A DNA stretch of 38,801 bases, taken from assembly GCA_947570265.1 (NCBI GenBank), contig CANOUR010000014.1, positions 1 to 38,801 on the forward strand, in the 5' to 3' direction. A program made the translations under genes and the position numbers. A model generated the notes under the pieces. It worked only from the letters and a program-made list of their open reading frames with translations, had not been told where the DNA came from and searched no databases. Position 1 is the first letter of the stretch. Each line of letters starts with the position of its first letter. Positions 5,554-14,625 of this stretch are shown one piece after another. The stretch comes from an uncultured Bacteroidales bacterium (lineage in GTDB: Bacteria; Bacteroidota; Bacteroidia; Bacteroidales; Muribaculaceae).

Positions 5554-6909
5554 TTACGACACGAAATCGATGTTGCCGCGCGGCTCGTCGCGGTCGACCC
5601 GGCTGTCGGGACGGCTCATTGTGCCTGAGAGATTGCGCACACGGTCGACAATCTTTTTGTCGCGCGTGTATGTGGGGTTGCTCTCAAGAATCTCGATCAC
5701 CTCATCGTCGTCGAGCTGATCGGGTGTGAGAATGATATTGCGCTTGCCCTGCTGCATGTCGCCGACTTTTCCCACGCCATACTCGTCTTCGATGCGGCGG
5801 GTGTCGACCGGCGGTTCAGGCTTTTTCTCGGGAGCGCGCGGGGGCTTGGGGCCGAACGGGCCGAAGAGTCCGGGCTTCTTGCGCTCGCGAATCTGCTGCT
5901 CCTCTTCTTCGATGTCGACATCGAATCCGGCCGCGAGAATTGTGATCTTCACCTTGTTGCCCAACGATTCGTCGAATGCCAGACCCCATATCACATCTAC
6001 GCCGGGATCAATGCCGGTGACAAACTCGGTAAGCTCGTTGGCCTCCTCCATCAGGAAGGCATCCTCGGCCTCACGCGAATAACTGAGATTGAACAGCAGT
6101 TTTTTCGATCCCATGATGTCGCGGTTTTTGAGCAACGGCGAGTTGAGGGCATCCTCGATCGCCTTGCTCACACGCCGCTCGCCCTCGCCATATCCGGTGG
6201 AGATTATCGCCGAACCGCCGTCGCGCAACGTGGTGTCGACGTCGGCGAAGTCGACATCGATGTGACCCTTCTTCGTGATCAGCTCTGAAATCGACTTTGC
6301 GGCGGTGAGCAGGGTGTCGTCGGCCTTGGCGAAGCCGTCGACGAGATTGCAGTCGGGATATATCTCAGTCAGGCGCTCGTTGTTGATGACCAGCAGGGCA
6401 TCGACATATTGCTTCATCTTGTCGGCACCCGCCAGGGCTTTAAGGATTTTCTTCTGGCCTTCGAAAAGAAACGGTATGGTGACGATGCCTATCGTGAGCA
6501 ATCCGCGCTCCTTGGCCACGCGAGCCACGACCGGTGCCGCACCGGTGCCTGTGCCGCCGCCCATGCCTGCGGTGATGAACACCATTTTGGTGTCGTCGTC
6601 GAAAAGCGCGTTGATCTGGTCGATGCTCTCCTCGGCGTAGCGCTCTGCCACCTCGGGCTTGTTGCCGGCACCAAGTCCGGGGCCGATCTGCAAACGGTTG
6701 GGCACGGCCGACTGGCGGAGCGTCATGCCATCGGTGTTGATGTTGACGAAGCTCACTTCCTCTATGCCGTTGCGGAACATGTGGTCGACGGCATTGTTGC
6801 CACCGCCGCCCACGCCCACAGCCTTTATGATGATCCGGCGCTCGGGCCGGGGATTGTCAGGCGAGTTGAATTTCGATGTATCGTCGAGATTGTCGTTGTA
6901 GTCGTACAT
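5554..6909 (-). CDS. ftsZ: Cell division GTPase FtsZ
   Basis: This is the tubulin-like protein that polymerises into the Z-ring and recruits the division machinery. The 451-residue sequence has the nucleotide-binding GVGGGGNNAV (32-41), the tubulin signature GGGTGTG (117-123) and the T7 synergy loop at about 213-224. In the T7 loop the usual Asn (E. coli N207 in NVDFADV) is replaced by Asp216, while the two catalytic Asp residues (218, 221) are kept. A Pro-rich, charged linker from about 345 follows the core. NPTYTRDKK resembles the C-terminal FtsA-binding peptide but is followed by about 35 more residues. It is the last gene of the dcw cluster, 49 bp after ftsA. Confidence 0.97.
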   Translation of the reverse strand: MYDYNDNLDDTSKFNSPDNPRPERRIIIKAVGVGGGGNNAVDHMFRNGIEEVSFVNINTDGMTLRQSAVPNRLQIGPGLGAGNKPEVAERYAEESIDQINALFDDDTKMVFITAGMGGGTGTGAAPVVARVAKERGLLTIGIVTIPFLFEGQKKILKALAGADKMKQYVDALLVINNERLTEIYPDCNLVDGFAKADDTLLTAAKSISELITKKGHIDVDFADVDTTLRDGGSAIISTGYGEGERRVSKAIEDALNSPLLKNRDIMGSKKLLFNLSYSREAEDAFLMEEANELTEFVTGIDPGVDVIWGLAFDESLGNKVKITILAAGFDVDIEEEEQQIRERKKPGLFGPFGPKPPRAPEKKPEPPVDTRRIEDEYGVGKVGDMQQGKRNIILTPDQLDDDEVIEILESNPTYTRDKKIVDRVRNLSGTMSRPDSRVDRDEPRGNIDFVS

Positions 6910-6958
6910 TATATAATGAACTGATTTAAGTGCGTGATATGTATACGTGTTGTTTATT

Positions 6959-8335
6959 TTATTTTTCCAGCTCCGAGAACTCGTCGTCGTCGTTGTCTTC
7001 CATCAGTCCGGCCATCTTCTGCTTCAACCGCTGCACCCATGGCGACAGACGGCCACCCTTGGAGGTTTTGCGGTGAGGCTGGTCGTCATCCTCCAGTCCA
7101 TCGAGCGGATCGTCGGCATCATCCTCACCGAGGGTCGGGATATGCGGCTTTTCGACTACAGGAGCTGCATCCTGCGGCTCGGGCTCGGCCACGTCGGCCA
7201 CCACTTCCTCCATGCACGGTTTGCCGTGAGCGGCCACAGCGGCAAGGATGGCGATCACATCGACAGCATCGACCGGCTGTATGCGGTTGTCGACGATGCG
7301 TATGTTGCTTCCGGGCAAACCGGTGCGCACGCTCATGCGCGTAGCCTGCTCAAGACGGGCATTGAAGCCTTTGAGCTTAGCGCCGCCTCCGGTCACAACA
7401 ATACCGGCAGGCAGATCGTTGGCCGACAATCGGGCATACTTTATCTGCTCGGCGATATTGGCGATGATCTCGCCGGCACGCGCGCTGACGAGATTGTTGA
7501 TCTCGGTGTAGTCGTTGCCGTCGGCGGGGAAGTCGGCGCTGTTGCCCGGCATGGCATTTCCGACGGTTTTCTTCAGATGCTCGGCCTTTTCGTCGAGATG
7601 ATGCAGCGAGGTGATGTCGCGGGTGATGTTGCGCGATCCCATAGGCAGGGTGGCAAGATACACCAGCACGGCGTCCTTATAGAACGACACTGTCACTGTC
7701 TCAGCGCCGAAATCGACCAGCATGCAGCCGAGGCGCTTCTCCTCGCGCGTAAGCACCAGATCGGCGATGGCGAGCTGGCGCACCACCATGCCATGCACGT
7801 CAGTGCCCGTCTTGCCGAGGACATGACCGAGATTGCGTTTGAGCTGGCTGCGGCAGCTCACAAGGTTGTAGACAGCCGAAATATTGCGGCCGAACGTGCC
7901 GACAGGTGTGCGGGCACGGTCGCCGTCGATGGTGAACTCGCGCGGAGTGACAGCAACTATATCTCGGTCGTTGAGCACAGTTGACCGCGCCTCGTTGGCG
8001 ATCTGCTGTATATGTGTGTCGGTGATCTCGGTTTCAACAGGCAGCCGGCGCTCCACACGGCAGGTCGACAGCACCATCGACTTGCCGCCCAACGCGGCAT
8101 AGATACCGGTGATGCGTCGCGACGGATCGCGCGCCTCAAGACGTCCGAGTATATTCGTGATGGCTTGCGACACCTCTGCGACATTACGCACGCACCCATA
8201 CCGCACGCCGTCAACAAGGCGTTCTTCCTCGACGGCTTTCACCGTGAGGACTCCCGAGGTGTCGACCGTTCCGATCGCGCCCCGTATCTTCGAGCTGCCC
8301 GTCTCAAGGGCCACGATATATTTCTGTTCCATCAT
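6959..8335 (-). CDS. ftsA: Cell division protein FtsA
   Basis: This 458-residue actin-fold ATPase tethers FtsZ filaments to the membrane. The N-terminus (VALETGSSKIRGAIG) is the phosphate-1 motif, and IVVTGGGAKLKGF near residue 310 is the adenosine/phosphate-2 motif. The SHS2 1C domain lies between them. After an acidic, disordered linker the protein ends in a Trp-containing basic amphipathic stretch (PWVQRLKQKMAGLM) expected to insert into the membrane. The A of the ATG (8335) is also the last base of the ftsQ stop (TAATG), so translation is probably coupled. A second ATG follows immediately. Confidence 0.95.
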   Translation of the reverse strand: MMEQKYIVALETGSSKIRGAIGTVDTSGVLTVKAVEEERLVDGVRYGCVRNVAEVSQAITNILGRLEARDPSRRITGIYAALGGKSMVLSTCRVERRLPVETEITDTHIQQIANEARSTVLNDRDIVAVTPREFTIDGDRARTPVGTFGRNISAVYNLVSCRSQLKRNLGHVLGKTGTDVHGMVVRQLAIADLVLTREEKRLGCMLVDFGAETVTVSFYKDAVLVYLATLPMGSRNITRDITSLHHLDEKAEHLKKTVGNAMPGNSADFPADGNDYTEINNLVSARAGEIIANIAEQIKYARLSANDLPAGIVVTGGGAKLKGFNARLEQATRMSVRTGLPGSNIRIVDNRIQPVDAVDVIAILAAVAAHGKPCMEEVVADVAEPEPQDAAPVVEKPHIPTLGEDDADDPLDGLEDDDQPHRKTSKGGRLSPWVQRLKQKMAGLMEDNDDDEFSELEK

Positions 8336-9297
8336 TATTGGTGTTTATTGTTCTTCTTGGTAGTGTCGGTCTTGGCTGACTCTCTGGCCGCGGCGGGAAT
8401 CGGCTTGTCGTTGTGGGCTTTCTTGCCCGGCAACGCCTGCCCGGGAGCCACGCCCTCCGCGGCAAGCATGGCCGCGACATCGGTAGCCTCCTCTTCCTCA
8501 TCGATGGCATTGACAGCCTGCGCCACTGGCTTGACACGGCGCGTGGCCACTATCTGTCCAGCCCATTTAACGGAAATTGTGTCGTAATAGTTCCATCCTT
8601 TCACCGGAAGCACTTCGGTGTACATACGTCCGAGGCGCTCAAACTTGCTCTCGAGGTCGACCGGTTCACCGATATTGACCACATGGCCGTTGATCGCCGG
8701 AACGATGAATATGTCCGACGGATTCTCGACATGGATCATGGTCACAAGATCGCCCCACTTGCGGTGGCTGGCGAGCCAGTCGAGCATCGGCAGCAGTGAC
8801 GCCGGTGTGAAGACGGTGTCGTTGACCGGGAAATGCCCTGAAATGACAGGCACATCGATATGATAGCGTGCCGAGGCCGAGATGCGTTTATTGTCTTTAT
8901 TGATATAGTATGAGTCTGAGCCGTCAAACACACGTGCCACCGGTATGAGAGGCGTCACAGTCACCAGAATGCGCCGGTCGGTGGTCTTCACCACCCTCAC
9001 ATCCTCGATCTTATCGATCGAACGCAGACGCTCCGTGATACGCTGCGTGTTGATGTCGGCCATAAGCATCCCCGGCGCCCGCTCGGGCAGATCGCCCAGC
9101 TCGCGCGCTATCTCACGGGCGTTCACAAAATTGCGCGTGTGGTCGGGATCTTCAATCACCTCTATGCGCATGCCTTTGCACACATCGCTCCGACCTGCCA
9201 CACTTGTCACGGCGAAAGCCGCCAACATGTAAATGAGTGTCACCATCGATATGGCGGCACAGATCAGATTCTTTATGCGTGTCTTCTTGATTTTCAC
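8335..9297 (-). CDS. ftsQ: Cell division protein FtsQ
   Basis: This 320-residue bitopic membrane protein has a short basic cytoplasmic start, one helix at about residues 13-33, and a periplasmic POTRA-like domain (RIEVIEDPDH onward) followed by the beta domain. In the divisome FtsQ links early and late proteins. Sequence identity to model FtsQ proteins is always low; the topology and the position between murC and ftsA make the call. The last 65 or so residues are a charged low-complexity tail (Glu run, Lys/Asn-rich end) that looks disordered. The start is 4 bp after the murC stop. Confidence 0.88.
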   Translation of the reverse strand: MKIKKTRIKNLICAAISMVTLIYMLAAFAVTSVAGRSDVCKGMRIEVIEDPDHTRNFVNAREIARELGDLPERAPGMLMADINTQRITERLRSIDKIEDVRVVKTTDRRILVTVTPLIPVARVFDGSDSYYINKDNKRISASARYHIDVPVISGHFPVNDTVFTPASLLPMLDWLASHRKWGDLVTMIHVENPSDIFIVPAINGHVVNIGEPVDLESKFERLGRMYTEVLPVKGWNYYDTISVKWAGQIVATRRVKPVAQAVNAIDEEEEATDVAAMLAAEGVAPGQALPGKKAHNDKPIPAAARESAKTDTTKKNNKHQ

Positions 9298-9301
9298 CCG
9301 A

Positions 9302-10714
9302 TTAGTTTATTTTCCGATGATAGTCACCGACAATCTGCGGCAGAAAGTCGCAGATGTCGCCGGCACCGGCGGTAAGGAGAATCTCAAAGTTACGTTTTTT
9401 CAGCGTATCCGGCAAATCGGCTTTGCATATCATCACTTTGTCGGGCGATGTGATGCGGTCGAAGATAATTTTTGATGTGACACCTTCGATCGGCTCTTCA
9501 CGCGCCGGATAGATATCAAGCAATATCACCTCGTCGGCCAGCGACAGGGCTTCGGCAAATCCTGCCGCGAAGTCACGTGTGCGGGTATAGAGATGGGGCT
9601 GGAAAGCCACCGTCAGCTTACGTCCGGGATAGAGAGCGCGCACTGAGCCGATCGACGCCTTCAATTCATCGGGATGGTGGGCATAGTCATCGATTATGGC
9701 ATGATCCGGCTCCCGCAGATGAAATTCAAATCTTCGCTTCGGCCCCATAAACGAGGCCATGGCCCGGCGGGCACTTTCGGGCTCGAGCTGACCCACGACG
9801 TCGAGTGCTGCCATCGCAGCCACAGCATTGTCAATGTTGACCGCCACCGGCACTCCGAGTTCGATGTCGGATATAAGCAACGTTTCACCCGGGCCGATCA
9901 GATCAAACACTACAGTGCCCTGCCCCATGCGTATGTTGGCGGCATGATAATCACCGGCATCGCGCGAATATGTGACTACGCGCACATCCTTGCCCTGACG
10001 CGGACGCAACTTGAGTCCGGTGTGCATCACAAGCACGCCTCCCGGCACGATCAACTCGGTGAAATGCGCGAAACTCTCGAGATACGCCTCTTCAGTGCCG
10101 TAGATGTCAAGATGATCGGGATCGGTAGCTGTCACGACTGCGACAGTGGGCGTGAGCCGGTGGAATGAGCGGTCATATTCATCAGCCTCCACCACGCTCC
10201 ATGGCGATGTGTCGCTAAGCAGCAGATTGCTGCCGTAGTTGCGCAGTATGCCGCCAAGAAAAGCGTTGCATCCCGTGCCGCTCTGGTGAAGCATATGCGC
10301 GGCCATGCACGAGGTGGTTGTCTTGCCATGAGTGCCTGAGAAGCATATCGCGCGCGTGTGGCGTGTGATCATTCCAAGCACTGCCGAACGCTTCATCACG
10401 GTGAATCCATTGTTTCGCAACCACGAGAGACCGGGATGGCTATCGGGAACTGCGGGAGTGTAGACCACAAGCGTGGTCTCGGGATTACGGAATGCCTCGG
10501 GGATGGCCTCTGCCCGGTCATCGAGAGTGATTTTCACTCCCTCCGAACGCAGTGCACGCAACAGATCGGTCTCTGTACGGTCATATCCGCCCACTTCCAT
10601 GCCACACGACAGAAAATAGCGTTCGAGAGCGGCCATGCCTATGCCTCCGGCGCCCACAAACCACACACTTTTCACAGCCTTCATATCCATCGCCACTTCG
10701 GGTGTCATGCTCAT
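9302..10714 (-). CDS. murC: UDP-N-acetylmuramate--L-alanine ligase MurC
   Basis: This cytoplasmic Mur ligase adds L-alanine to UDP-MurNAc using ATP, the first step of the stem peptide. The Rossmann motif GAGGIGMAAL is at 21-30, the ATP P-loop GTHGKTTT at 127-134, and the central domain contains EADEYDRSFH and DPDHLD. The HPDELKASI region belongs to the C-terminal domain. At 470 residues the length is typical. The start codon overlaps the murG stop as ATGA, which supports it over the internal Met at residues 3, 9 and 11. Confidence 0.96.
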   Translation of the reverse strand: MSMTPEVAMDMKAVKSVWFVGAGGIGMAALERYFLSCGMEVGGYDRTETDLLRALRSEGVKITLDDRAEAIPEAFRNPETTLVVYTPAVPDSHPGLSWLRNNGFTVMKRSAVLGMITRHTRAICFSGTHGKTTTSCMAAHMLHQSGTGCNAFLGGILRNYGSNLLLSDTSPWSVVEADEYDRSFHRLTPTVAVVTATDPDHLDIYGTEEAYLESFAHFTELIVPGGVLVMHTGLKLRPRQGKDVRVVTYSRDAGDYHAANIRMGQGTVVFDLIGPGETLLISDIELGVPVAVNIDNAVAAMAALDVVGQLEPESARRAMASFMGPKRRFEFHLREPDHAIIDDYAHHPDELKASIGSVRALYPGRKLTVAFQPHLYTRTRDFAAGFAEALSLADEVILLDIYPAREEPIEGVTSKIIFDRITSPDKVMICKADLPDTLKKRNFEILLTAGAGDICDFLPQIVGDYHRKIN

Positions 10715-11838
10715 TTTCGATCAAGTATTTCGTAAATTTTGTCGACTATGCGTGTGTCGGCGTTCTCGAGCGCCATTGCACGGCAGTTTTTCTCAATGTC
10801 ACTTACCCTCGCTTTGTCTGACAGCATCTGCGACACCACATCGCCTAACCGGGTCGGAGCGTCGGCATCGAGCACCATCACGGCTGCATCGCGGGTGGCG
10901 AGAGCCTCGGCGTTCTTGCGCTGATGATCTTCGGCCACATTTGGCGACGGCACCAGCACGGCACATTTGCCGAGAAGCTGCAACTCGCTGATTGTGCCTG
11001 CGCCCGCACGGCTGACCACTATATCGGCGGCACGGTAAGCCAGATCCATTCTCGATATGAACGGGGTGGCCTTGACCGTCGGATAAGCGGCGGCACGCGC
11101 CTGACATTCATCTGCATAGTATTTTCCGGTCTGCCACAGCACCGACGCTCCCTCTGACGTCCATTTGTCAAGCGCGGCCGACACACTGTCGTTGACGGTG
11201 CGCGCACCGAGGCTGCCTCCGACTACGAGTATCAGCGGACTGCCCGGATCAAAACCGAGTCCGCACTTGGCGGCAGCACGGTCTACATCCGATTCAAGAA
11301 TATCGGCGCGTACCGGATTGCCGGTCATCAATATTTTGTCAGCGGGAAAAAAACGCTCCATTCCGGGATATGCCGTGCAGATCGCACATGCTTTTCCGGC
11401 AAGCAGCTTGTTGGTCACTCCCGCATAGGAGTTCTGTTCCTGTATAAGTGTGGGTACACCACACTTCTGAGCTTCCTTAAGCATCGGGCCCGATGCATAT
11501 CCGCCCACGCCGATAGCCATGTCGGGATGGAATTCACGCAGCACACGCCGTGCCATGCGCATGCTTTTCCACAACTTCAGGAGCACTCCGAAATTGCGCC
11601 ACAGGCGTTTGCGGTCGAATCCCGCAACAGGCAGACCGATGATTTTATAGCCCGCCGCAGGCACACGCTCCATTTCCATACGGTTTTCCGCCCCTACGAA
11701 CAGTATCTCGGTGTCGGGGTCACGCCGGCGCAGGGCATTGGCAATGGATAGTGCCGGGAAGATATGTCCGCCGGTGCCGCCTCCGCTCACGAGTATGCGC
11801 AACGGACGGTGTGAGGTCGTTTCTTTCTTCATAGCCAT
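10711..11838 (-). CDS. murG: UDP-N-acetylglucosamine transferase MurG
   Basis: MurG transfers GlcNAc to lipid I to make lipid II at the inner face of the membrane. The 375-residue protein has the N-terminal G-loop SGGGTGGHIFPA (about 19-30), QEQNSYAGVTN, the second glycine-rich loop GGSLGARTVND, and SRAGAGTISEL with the following nucleotide-sugar site up to EDHQ-x-KNAE. These are the standard GT28 features. It lies 15 bp after ftsW and overlaps murC by 4 bp. Confidence 0.96.
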   Translation of the reverse strand: MAMKKETTSHRPLRILVSGGGTGGHIFPALSIANALRRRDPDTEILFVGAENRMEMERVPAAGYKIIGLPVAGFDRKRLWRNFGVLLKLWKSMRMARRVLREFHPDMAIGVGGYASGPMLKEAQKCGVPTLIQEQNSYAGVTNKLLAGKACAICTAYPGMERFFPADKILMTGNPVRADILESDVDRAAAKCGLGFDPGSPLILVVGGSLGARTVNDSVSAALDKWTSEGASVLWQTGKYYADECQARAAAYPTVKATPFISRMDLAYRAADIVVSRAGAGTISELQLLGKCAVLVPSPNVAEDHQRKNAEALATRDAAVMVLDADAPTRLGDVVSQMLSDKARVSDIEKNCRAMALENADTRIVDKIYEILDRK

Positions 11839-11853
11839 ATCGATTCTAACAGA

Positions 11854-13257
11854 TCAGAGCTGAGTGGGATTTTCGGCGCGCAGATCCTCGGGGAGCGCAT
11901 CGATCTCCTGTTTGATCTCGGTGCGCTTGCTGCGGTGACGGACGGCATGTCGGCTCACACTCAGCATCATGCCGAATGCCACTGATGTGATGATGATCGA
12001 CGATCCACCCTTTGATATGAGCGGCAGCGGCTGTCCCGACACCGGGGCAGCTCCCACGGTGATGGCCATGTGTGCAAGAGCCTGCAACACGATCATCACT
12101 GCGATTCCGAGCACAAGCAGTGCAGGATAGGCACGCGAGCAGCGTGATGCCACCGAACTTGCCCTCACGAGCAGCCACAGATAGAGCACAAGCACAAGCA
12201 ATCCGCCCACCAGACCACACTCTTCGACGACAATCGAATAGATGAAATCGCTGAATGCAAGCGGCAACCGCGATGCCTCGCGGGAGTTGCCCGGACCCAC
12301 ACCCGTCACACCTCCGTGAGCCTGTGCCATATATGAATACATTTCCTGACGGTTGAGTGCATCGATCTTCTGCTCATACTTCGGACGATCATCTCCGCCA
12401 TAGCGGCTGAGGCGGTTGATCCATGTCTGCAGGCGTCCTCCTTTTTCGGCTTCTTCACCTGTCACCTGCACTTCGCGGGTGTGATATGATCCGTCGCTGC
12501 CTTTTGACACAGCCAGCTCTGTACGCACAGCCGCATCACCGTCCTTCGACGGTGCCAAACCGAGATAGAGCACGAAACACGCCGCGCACACGGCATAGAC
12601 CAGAAGCACTATGCCCATTTTCTTGAATGCCACTCCACCGATAAGCATCATCGACAGGCTCATGGCCATCAGAAGAGCGGTGTTGGTCAAGCCCTGTTTA
12701 GCGAGAAGCCCGCAGAACACGAGCACCCATATGGCACTGGCCCATATGCCTTTGTCGGTGACTCCGACATCTTTGGCCTTCTGATTGCGCGCCATGATGA
12801 GCGACACCACCGCCACTGCCGACAGTTTTATAAACTCGGCCGGCTGTATCTGAAATCCGAGCACAGTCATAGACCGGCGCGCATCGTTGACAACCTCTCC
12901 AAAGAAGTTGACATAGACCATCATGCCTATGCTGACGATCGCAAACAGATATGTGAAACGCTTGAACTCGCTATAGTGACGGCTCTGCATGAACAGCAGT
13001 ATGCCAAGGCCGATCATCAGAAATATGACATGACGCACCACCGGGCCAAGCACACCGAACTGCGCTGTGGCCGACACCTCGCGCGACGAGGCGCTGTATA
13101 GCTCCACCGTAGAGAACAGACACAACAGTATGTATATACCCCAGATATGCCTGTCGGGCTTGCCGGCTATAACCGGAGCTTTGAGCCGGGTCTTTGATGA
13201 CTGTGCACCGGCAGCTATTGCGTCGGCCTGAGATTCGAGAGAGATATTGCTGTCCAC
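11854..13257 (-). CDS. ftsW: Septal peptidoglycan glycosyltransferase FtsW (SEDS family)
   Basis: This 467-residue polytopic protein polymerises lipid II at the septum with FtsI. It has a cytoplasmic N-terminal extension of about 40 residues, then about ten hydrophobic segments. The large extracytoplasmic loop (roughly 235-345) contains the SEDS signature GVGPGNSREASRLPLAFSDF, followed by IVVEECG. The loop is longer than in E. coli and includes an acidic segment. PLISKGGSS near the C-terminus is another family motif. It lies 3 bp after murD. Confidence 0.95.
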   Translation of the reverse strand: MDSNISLESQADAIAAGAQSSKTRLKAPVIAGKPDRHIWGIYILLCLFSTVELYSASSREVSATAQFGVLGPVVRHVIFLMIGLGILLFMQSRHYSEFKRFTYLFAIVSIGMMVYVNFFGEVVNDARRSMTVLGFQIQPAEFIKLSAVAVVSLIMARNQKAKDVGVTDKGIWASAIWVLVFCGLLAKQGLTNTALLMAMSLSMMLIGGVAFKKMGIVLLVYAVCAACFVLYLGLAPSKDGDAAVRTELAVSKGSDGSYHTREVQVTGEEAEKGGRLQTWINRLSRYGGDDRPKYEQKIDALNRQEMYSYMAQAHGGVTGVGPGNSREASRLPLAFSDFIYSIVVEECGLVGGLLVLVLYLWLLVRASSVASRCSRAYPALLVLGIAVMIVLQALAHMAITVGAAPVSGQPLPLISKGGSSIIITSVAFGMMLSVSRHAVRHRSKRTEIKQEIDALPEDLRAENPTQL

Positions 13258-13260
13258 GTC

Positions 13261-14625
13261 TTATTTGAGATTTCTGACGGCCTCTTTGAAAAGCTCGCCA
13301 CGGTTTTCATAGCTTTTGAACAGATCGAAACTTGCGCAGCAGGGCGACAGAAGCACCGTGTCGCCATCGGCAGAGAGCCGACGGCATGCTGCCACAGCAT
13401 CGTCAAGCGAATGGGTGTCTTCGAGATGCTCCACCTTGCCCGAGAAAAAGTCGACAAGCTTGCGGTTGTCCTTGCCCATGCACACGATGGCCTTCACTTT
13501 TTCTCTCACGAGCGGTTCGATCTCGGTGTAATCGTTGCCCTTGTCGGTTCCGCCGAGAATCAGCACAACACCCTTGCACGCAGGCATGCTTTCGAGGGCA
13601 TACCATGTGGAGTTGACGTTGGTGGCCTTCGAGTCGTTGATCCAGCGCACTCCATCAACGGTGGCCACATATTCCAACCGGTGTTCCACCCCCTCGAAAT
13701 CGCTCAGAGCCTTGCGTATGGCATCCTTGCGCACATCAAGCAGGCAGGCCGACAGTCCGGCAGCCATGGAATTGTAGAGATTGTGCAGTCCGTTGAGCGA
13801 GAGCTGTGCACGCGGCATCTTCATCGATTCGACCGAGGTGTCAAACACCACATCGTCATCGCTGTCGACCCACGCATGGCTTCCTGCCTCGTGATGCTCG
13901 GCAAAAGGCAGCATCATCGCCTCTGTGGTGACATGGCGCAGCTGGGCGGCGATCACCGGATCATCCTGCCAGTAGATGAATGCGTCGGCAGGTGTCTGAT
14001 TCTGAAGGATGCGGAATTTAGCGGCCACATAGTTTTCCATCTTGTAGTCGTAGCGGTCGAGATGGTCGGGCGTGATATTGAGCATCACAGCCACATTGGC
14101 CTTGAATCTGTACATGTTCTCGAGCTGGAAACTGGACAGCTCGATGACATATACCTCATGCGGATCGCGCGCCACCTGCAATGCAAGGCTCTTACCGACA
14201 TTGCCGGCAAGTCCCACGTCAATCCCTGCGTCGCGCAATATATGGTATGTGAGCAACGTGGTGGTTGTCTTGCCATTGGAACCGGTGATACACACCATTC
14301 GCGAATCGGTGTACCTGCCGGCGAACTCTATTTCGCTGATGACGGGTATGCCCTTACGGATTATTGCCTGCATCACGGGGGTGGTCGGAGCTATACCCGG
14401 ACTCTTCACCACCTCGTCGGCCGACAAGATCAGATCGAGGGTGTGACCTCCGTGCTCCCATGCTATCTGCTCGCCATCGAGCATGGCGGCATATGAAGGT
14501 GCTATCGTGCCATAGTCGCTCAGAAACACGTCCCACCCTTTGTCCTTGCCAAGTATGGCTGCACCGACGCCGCTTTCGCCGCCGCCGAGAACCACCAGAC
14601 GTTTTCTATTATTATCGTTGCTCAT
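13261..14625 (-). CDS. murD: UDP-N-acetylmuramoylalanine--D-glutamate ligase MurD
   Basis: MurD adds D-glutamate to UDP-MurNAc-L-Ala. The 454-residue protein has the N-terminal GGGESGVGAA (14-23), the ATP P-loop TGSNGKTTT (114-122), NITPDHLDRY in the central domain and NDSKATN at the start of the C-terminal domain. Length and motifs match the family. Its start is directly adjacent to the end of mraY, with no intergenic base. Confidence 0.96.
   Translation of the reverse strand: MSNDNNRKRLVVLGGGESGVGAAILGKDKGWDVFLSDYGTIAPSYAAMLDGEQIAWEHGGHTLDLILSADEVVKSPGIAPTTPVMQAIIRKGIPVISEIEFAGRYTDSRMVCITGSNGKTTTTLLTYHILRDAGIDVGLAGNVGKSLALQVARDPHEVYVIELSSFQLENMYRFKANVAVMLNITPDHLDRYDYKMENYVAAKFRILQNQTPADAFIYWQDDPVIAAQLRHVTTEAMMLPFAEHHEAGSHAWVDSDDDVVFDTSVESMKMPRAQLSLNGLHNLYNSMAAGLSACLLDVRKDAIRKALSDFEGVEHRLEYVATVDGVRWINDSKATNVNSTWYALESMPACKGVVLILGGTDKGNDYTEIEPLVREKVKAIVCMGKDNRKLVDFFSGKVEHLEDTHSLDDAVAACRRLSADGDTVLLSPCCASFDLFKSYENRGELFKEAVRNLK

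Noticed and set aside
13411..14496. 361-codon open frame antisense to murD
   Set aside because: Shadow of murD; His/Gly-rich with no signal or domain.
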